NCBI GenBank assembly: GCA_947500035.1
Contig: CANMQP010000010.1
Location: forward strand, 372,001-436,000
DNA: 64,000 nucleotides
From: an uncultured Kiloniellaceae bacterium
GTDB lineage: Bacteria; Pseudomonadota; Alphaproteobacteria; Kiloniellales; Kiloniellaceae
Direction of reading: 5' to 3'
The notes under the pieces are model-generated. The model did not search any database. It saw only the letters and a program-made list of their open reading frames with translations, and had not been told where the DNA came from. How positions within the stretch are numbered: position 1 is the stretch's first letter; each line of letters starts with the position of its first letter. Of the stretch, positions 60,419 through 64,000 are shown piece after piece. The translations under genes and the position numbers were made by a program.

Positions 60419-61528
60419 TTAGGAGGCGTTCGCCTCCGGCTTGCGTTCACTCCAGTTTCTGTAGAGATCGAAGCGCCGGGCCGCGGCGTCGCCGCGCGCC
60501 GGTTCCGCATCCAGGCCCGCGTCGGGGCGTTCGATCTCGCGCCAGAAATGACAGGCCACCTGGCGTCCGTCCCCCGCCGGTTCCAAGACTGGGCTGTTTT
60601 CTGCGCAGCGCTCTTGGGCGTGGGGACAACGGGTGTGAAAGCGGCATCCGCTTGGCGGCGCGGAGGGGCTCGGCACATCGCCGCTCAGGCCTTCCGACAT
60701 GGGTCGGGCATTGGGGAAGGGGACCGGGATCGCCGCCATCAGCGCCTGGGTGTAAGGGTGCAGCGGTTTGTCGTAGAGGACGTCGGTCGGACCGAGCTCG
60801 ATCATCTCGCCCAGGTACATGACCCCGACCCGGTCGCTCATATGCCGGATCACCGCGAGATCGTGGGCGATGATGATCAGGGTCAGGCCGAATTCGTCCT
60901 TCAGGTCCTCGAGCAGGTTGACCACCTGCGCCTGGATCGAGACGTCCAGCGCCGAAACCGGCTCGTCGCCGATGATGACCTTGGGGCCGCTGGCGAGTGC
61001 CCGGGCGATGCCGATGCGCTGGCGCTGGCCGCCGGAGAACTCATGGGGGTAGCGGTCGGCGTGCTCGGCGCGCAGTCCGACCCGCCCCAGAAGCTGCGCG
61101 ACCCGTTCCTTCCGCTCGGCGCTGCTGCCGCCGACGCCATGAACCTGCATGGGCTCCTCGACGATCGCACCCACGGTCATGCGCGGATTGAGCGACGAGA
61201 AGGGGTCCTGGAAAATGAACTGCAGCTCGCCGCGCAGATTTCTCATTTCTGAGTCCGAGAGCCCGCTGATGTCCTGCCCGTCGTAGATGACCTGACCGCC
61301 GGTCAGAGACAGCAGGCGGATCAGCAGCCGGGCGAGGGTCGACTTTCCGCAGCCGGACTCTCCGACAATGGCGAAGGTCTCGCCGCGCCGGATGTCGAAA
61401 CTCACCCCATCGACCGCCCGGACCGGCGCCGAGCTGCCGAAGAGACGCGCCGGTCCGGCGAAGTGCCGGGTGACGTTTCTGGCTTCGAGGACCGGCGTGC
61501 CGGGGGTGTCTGAAACCTGTTTCGTCAT
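60419..61528 (-). CDS. DppF/OppF-type ABC ATPase
   Basis: The 369-residue product has Walker A GESGCGKST near residue 60, Q-loop IFQDPFSSLNP, signature FSGGQRQRIGIA and Walker B KVIIGDEPVSALD. The C-terminal cysteine motif is GCRFHTRCPHAQERC. Its tail of about 50 residues (FWREIERPDAGLDAEPARGD) is longer than usual. The ATG at 61528 overlaps the preceding ATPase stop by 4 bp. It energises the importer. Confidence 0.93.
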   Translation of the reverse strand: MTKQVSDTPGTPVLEARNVTRHFAGPARLFGSSAPVRAVDGVSFDIRRGETFAIVGESGCGKSTLARLLIRLLSLTGGQVIYDGQDISGLSDSEMRNLRGELQFIFQDPFSSLNPRMTVGAIVEEPMQVHGVGGSSAERKERVAQLLGRVGLRAEHADRYPHEFSGGQRQRIGIARALASGPKVIIGDEPVSALDVSIQAQVVNLLEDLKDEFGLTLIIIAHDLAVIRHMSDRVGVMYLGEMIELGPTDVLYDKPLHPYTQALMAAIPVPFPNARPMSEGLSGDVPSPSAPPSGCRFHTRCPHAQERCAENSPVLEPAGDGRQVACHFWREIERPDAGLDAEPARGDAAARRFDLYRNWSERKPEANAS

Positions 61529-62598
61529 GGCGTTGCCTCGCCGATGTTTTCCTCCAGCGGCACGCGGAAGCAGGCGACCGCGTGATCGTCGCTCAGCTGT
61601 GACAAATGTGGGACATTTCGACTGCATTCCGGGGTATAAAACGGGCAGCGCGTCGCAAAGCGGCAGCCGCTCGGCATGGCGTCGGCGGGCGGAACCATGC
61701 CCGCCACCGTGACCAGCCGCCCGCTGCGTTTTGCTAAAGAAGGCATGGAACTCATCAAGCCAAGCGTATAGGGATGCTGAGGATTTTCGAAAATTTCCCC
61801 CACCGGTCCGGCCTCGACAATCCGCCCTGCGTACATGATCGCGACCTTGTCCGCGACCTCTGCCACCACGCCCAGATCGTGGGTGATCATGATCAGTGCG
61901 GTGCCGGTCTCTTTCTGTAAGGTATTGATAAGTTTCAGAATTTGTGCCTGAATCGTGACGTCCAACGCCGTTGTCGGCTCGTCGGCGATCAGCAGGCTCG
62001 GGTCGTTCGCCAACGCCATGGCGATCATGACTCTTTGCCGCATCCCGCCGGAAAGCTGGTGGGGATACTCCCTCAAACGCTTCTCCGGCGCGGGAATCCG
62101 GACTCTTTTCAGCATTTCCAGCGCCCGCTCCAGCGCTTCGGTTTTTGTCACCTGCCGGTGGCGGCGCACCGCTTCGCTGATCTGTTCGCCCACCGTGTAG
62201 ACCGGATTTAGGGAGGTCATGGGCTCCTGAAAGACCATGGCGATCCTGTCGCCCCTGATTTCCGAGATCTCTGATTTTGGCAGCGATAACAGATCCTTAC
62301 TGTCAAAGGTCGCGCTACCGGAAGTGATCTCCGCGGGCGGGTTGGGCAGCAGGCCCATGAGCGAAAGCGCCGTAATGCTCTTGCCGCAACCGGACTCTCC
62401 GACCAGACACAGCGTCTCGCCCGGCGCCACGGTGAAGGAGACGCCGTCCACCAGATTGCTGTTGATGCCTTTGAAGCCGATCGAGAGATTCTCGACCGCA
62501 AGCACCGGCTCTAGGGGGGCAACACCCGGGGCCGCGTTCTTACCGGTCTGGCTTGCCGATGAAGCCGAAGGCTCCATAAGAGCGGACTCAGGAGGCAT
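61525..62598 (-). CDS. DppD/OppD-type ABC ATPase
   Basis: The 357-residue product has Walker A GESGCGKS near residue 70, Q-loop VFQEPMTSLNP, signature [12 protein letters not shown] and Walker [13 protein letters not shown], then GCRFATRCPFYTPEC. The first 30 residues (PPESALMEPSASSASQTGKN) are a low-complexity extension. It overlaps the GntR gene by 11 bp and the next ATPase by 4 bp, so the first three genes of the operon are translationally coupled. Confidence 0.93.
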   Translation of the reverse strand: MPPESALMEPSASSASQTGKNAAPGVAPLEPVLAVENLSIGFKGINSNLVDGVSFTVAPGETLCLVGESGCGKSITALSLMGLLPNPPAEITSGSATFDSKDLLSLPKSEISEIRGDRIAMVFQEPMTSLNPVYTVGEQISEAVRRHRQVTKTEALERALEMLKRVRIPAPEKRLREYPHQLSGGMRQRVMIAMALANDPSLLIADEPTTALDVTIQAQILKLINTLQKETGTALIMITHDLGVVAEVADKVAIMYAGRIVEAGPVGEIFENPQHPYTLGLMSSMPSLAKRSGRLVTVAGMVPPADAMPSGCRFATRCPFYTPECSRNVPHLSQLSDDHAVACFRVPLEENIGEATP

Positions 62599-63364
62599 GG
62601 CTGAGACCGCCCGCCGTCACGGCCAGAAGGCGTTCATGAAGCGAGAGAATGTGCTGACGGGCCGCGGCTTCGGCGCCGGCCGGATCGCGCCGTTCGATGG
62701 CGGCGACGATCGTGTCGTGCTGGTCGGTGTAGAGCACCCGGCTTTCCTGGCTGCGCGCCAGTTCGCGCACGTGATGCCATGCCGGGTCCTGACGGACCTT
62801 GTCGACAATGTTGAAGAGGGCCAGAAACAATGTATTTCCAGCGGTTTGCGCGATATAGCGGTGCAGGGCGCTATCCCAAAGCTCTCGGCTGTCCGCATCT
62901 TGCGCCTCGCTGATTTTGCGGGTCAGATCGCGCAGATGCCTGATGTCATCCTCGGTGGCGCGCAACGCGGCGAGCTGCGCCAGCGCGGGTTCGATCCGTA
63001 GGCGCACTTCCATGACCTCGAAGAAATTGGAGCGGCTCGAAAGGCCGTCGATCACGGGACCGCTTTTGTCGGGTGCGGGGCCGACATAGGTTCCCGAACC
63101 CTGGCGCCGCCAGATCCGGCCTTCGGATTCCAGAACCTCGAGCGCGCGGCGGACCGCCCGGCGCCCGACTCCAAGAGTCTCGGACAGCTCCCGCTCGGTG
63201 GGTAGTTGATGATCCGTGGTCGAGAGGTCCTGGTCGAGCATCTCGCGCAGCCGTTCCAGCGCCAGGCTTGAGTTGCTTGATCTGAGGTTGCTTTGTCCGG
63301 CGTTCGAACGCCCGCTTGTATCAACCGCGGGTTCTTTGGCGTCTTTTTGCGTGTCGGACTGCAT
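62588..63364 (-). CDS. GntR-family regulator, FCD subfamily (operon repressor)
   Basis: The 258-residue product has a winged helix at about residues 35-105 (LREMLDQDLSTTDHQLPTER, LGVGRRAVRRALEVLE, IWRRQGSGTYVG) and an FCD domain (MEVRLRIEPALAQLAALRAT and DQHDTIVAAIERRDPAGAEA). It is the first gene of the gamma-glutamyl-peptide operon and overlaps the ATPase gene by 11 bp. Unlike the other GntR genes of the window it is co-directional with its operon, so it would repress its own synthesis. Inverted repeats just upstream are the likely operators. Confidence 0.9.
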   Translation of the reverse strand: MQSDTQKDAKEPAVDTSGRSNAGQSNLRSSNSSLALERLREMLDQDLSTTDHQLPTERELSETLGVGRRAVRRALEVLESEGRIWRRQGSGTYVGPAPDKSGPVIDGLSSRSNFFEVMEVRLRIEPALAQLAALRATEDDIRHLRDLTRKISEAQDADSRELWDSALHRYIAQTAGNTLFLALFNIVDKVRQDPAWHHVRELARSQESRVLYTDQHDTIVAAIERRDPAGAEAAARQHILSLHERLLAVTAGGLSHAS

Positions 63365-63387
63365 GTAGGGTGATCCGCAGATAGGGA

Positions 63388-63427
63388 AACCAATCGAAAG
63401 TGATCACATAATTGATTCGAATTGGTT
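63388..63427. promoter_or_regulatory. inverted repeat and promoter upstream of gntR
   Basis: AACCAATCGAA (63388-63398) and TTCGAATTGGTT (63416-63427) are inverted, one base different in length. On the minus strand TTGCAA, 17 bases and AATTAT form a promoter overlapping the right arm, so a repressor here would block it. TCGAATTGGTTCGA inside the right part is itself a palindrome. Confidence 0.5.
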
Positions 63428-63585
63428 CGATTGCAAGCTGAGTTGTCACGCACTCTGAATCCTGGCTGTTTTCAGGTACCCGAGATCCATTGGGATCTGG
63501 GCGTCAATACTGCCCAGAAAATCGCCTTATTTTCGAGTGTTCTGCCTGAATGAGATGCGGTTCACTTTGCGATGAGTGGAAGGGA

Positions 63586-63601
63586 ACCAATTTTGATTGG
63601 T
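63586..63601. promoter_or_regulatory. 16-bp palindrome sharing the operator half-site
   Basis: ACCAATTTTGATTGGT has perfect 6-base arms and shares the ACCAAT half-site with 63388-63398. It could be a second operator for the GntR protein or serve the gene at 63693. Confidence 0.4.
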
Positions 63602-63692
63602 ATCAGATGAATAGATAGACTGGGCGAAAACCAGCGGCAGGGCGCCGTTTCGGCACCGATTCCGACTCAGCTGGATCAGCGCCGCTGCCTGC

Positions 63693-63998
63693 CTACGGCG
63701 CGCAGACCTCCTCTGCCGCAGAATTGGGCAACCGCTCGCTGAGGAATTTGTACCAGCTCACGTATCTGAGGCGGGAAGAACTGTTAGAGCGCGCCATGGC
63801 ACTACTTTCCGAACAGAGGGCCAGCATCTTTTCGCTGTCGTCCAGGAAGAGGCCGATCAGATCCCGGCTTTGGGCATAACGCGCGGGCCTGATCGTCTCA
63901 TTGAAGTAGCTGCGGCGGAGGTCCTGCTGACATTCGCGTCTGTCCAAAGGGTCGGTTTCGGCGCCACAGGCGTTCGAGATCACGGCGGGCGTAGGACA
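63693..63998 (-). CDS. hypothetical protein, C-terminal part (runs off window)
   Basis: The frame is open from the right edge to a stop at 63693, at least 102 codons. It contains five cysteines near ISNACGAETD, RRECQQDL, MLALCSES and EEVCAP; the segment before NACGAE could be the end of a signal peptide. A GTG at 63983 could start a 96-residue form, but the frame continues upstream. No family is recognised. Confidence 0.5.
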   Translation of the reverse strand, partial: CPTPAVISNACGAETDPLDRRECQQDLRRSYFNETIRPARYAQSRDLIGLFLDDSEKMLALCSESSAMARSNSSSRLRYVSWYKFLSERLPNSAAEEVCAP

Positions 63999-64000
63999 GG

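Larger units (their letters stand above)
63365..63692. other. promoter and operator gap of the gamma-glutamyl-peptide operon
   Basis: No gene is seen. It holds a promoter candidate and paired AACCAAT-type inverted repeats next to the GntR start, and a separate palindrome at 63586-63601. Confidence 0.6.

Noticed and set aside
1-64000. tRNA, rRNA or riboswitch
   Set aside because: GGTTCGA-type strings were checked by eye in the gaps; none sits in a cloverleaf, and no rRNA or riboswitch core was recognised. A tRNA or Rfam search would settle it.

Overview
The window is GC-rich bacterial DNA that looks like the accessory, transport-rich part of an alphaproteobacterial chromosome. The evidence is two tripartite tricarboxylate (Tct) transport operons, two complete oligopeptide-type ABC operons, many LysR and FCD-type GntR regulators, a DUF2277 protein, and short hairpin repeats in the gaps. 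The genus cannot be fixed from sequence alone. A Rhodospirillales- or Rhizobiales-like marine or soil organism would fit. No rRNA, tRNA, CRISPR array, phage genes or complete insertion sequence was seen.

Region 1 (1-7.2 kb). A tctC-tctB-tctA operon runs off the left edge and is divergent from a LysR gene, with a hexanucleotide repeat between them. Then come a secreted DsrE-like protein, a secreted rhodanese, an unknown secreted protein, a single-domain globin, a DUF2277 protein and a GntR regulator.

Region 2 (7.5-24.9 kb). This is a long plus-strand catabolic island bracketed by two GntR genes. It encodes a VOC protein, an extracytoplasmic family 5 binding protein, two permeases, two ATPases, a second family 5 protein without a signal peptide, an AtzA/TrzN-type amidohydrolase, an Asp/Glu/hydantoin racemase, an atypical DapA-like lyase and a hydantoinase. 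A second tctCBA operon and a peroxiredoxin-like protein follow. The layout suggests uptake, ring opening, racemisation and cleavage of a cyclic amide or related N-compound, with a carboxylate taken up by the Tct system.

Region 3 (25-44 kb). Smaller units: HbpS/GlcG-like protein with LysR, a TauE/SafE permease, a stress membrane protein, a DUF3012 lipoprotein, a two-component system with a three-PAS hybrid kinase, an alpha/beta hydrolase, a methyltransferase, and a truncated haemoglobin translationally coupled to a PAS-like/coiled-coil/class III adenylyl cyclase. About 3 kb further on lies a decayed 3' fragment of a second cyclase gene. LysR, tautomerase, SDR, beta-trefoil-like, VOC, cupin-like, GNAT-like, hydrolase and AraC genes complete the stretch.

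Region 4 (44.4-53.6 kb). An ABC exporter, LysR with an EamA exporter, GntR with a PhyH-type dioxygenase and a SAF-domain dehydrogenase, and an AT-richer patch with a GNAT-like protein and a small ORF.

Region 5 (53.6-64 kb). A minus-strand operon reads GntR, two Opp-type ATPases, binding protein, permease, a 263-bp inverted-repeat element, permease, leaderless gamma-glutamyltransferase, DUF1028 protein. It suggests import of gamma-glutamyl peptides and their hydrolysis inside the cell.

The most interesting signals are the haemoglobin-cyclase pair with its decayed paralogue, the structured mobile element splitting the permease genes, 14-bp tandem arrays that begin at stop codons, dispersed hairpin repeats, strong hairpins directly after all three family 5 or TctC binding-protein genes of complete operons, and the leaderless binding protein inside the amide island.
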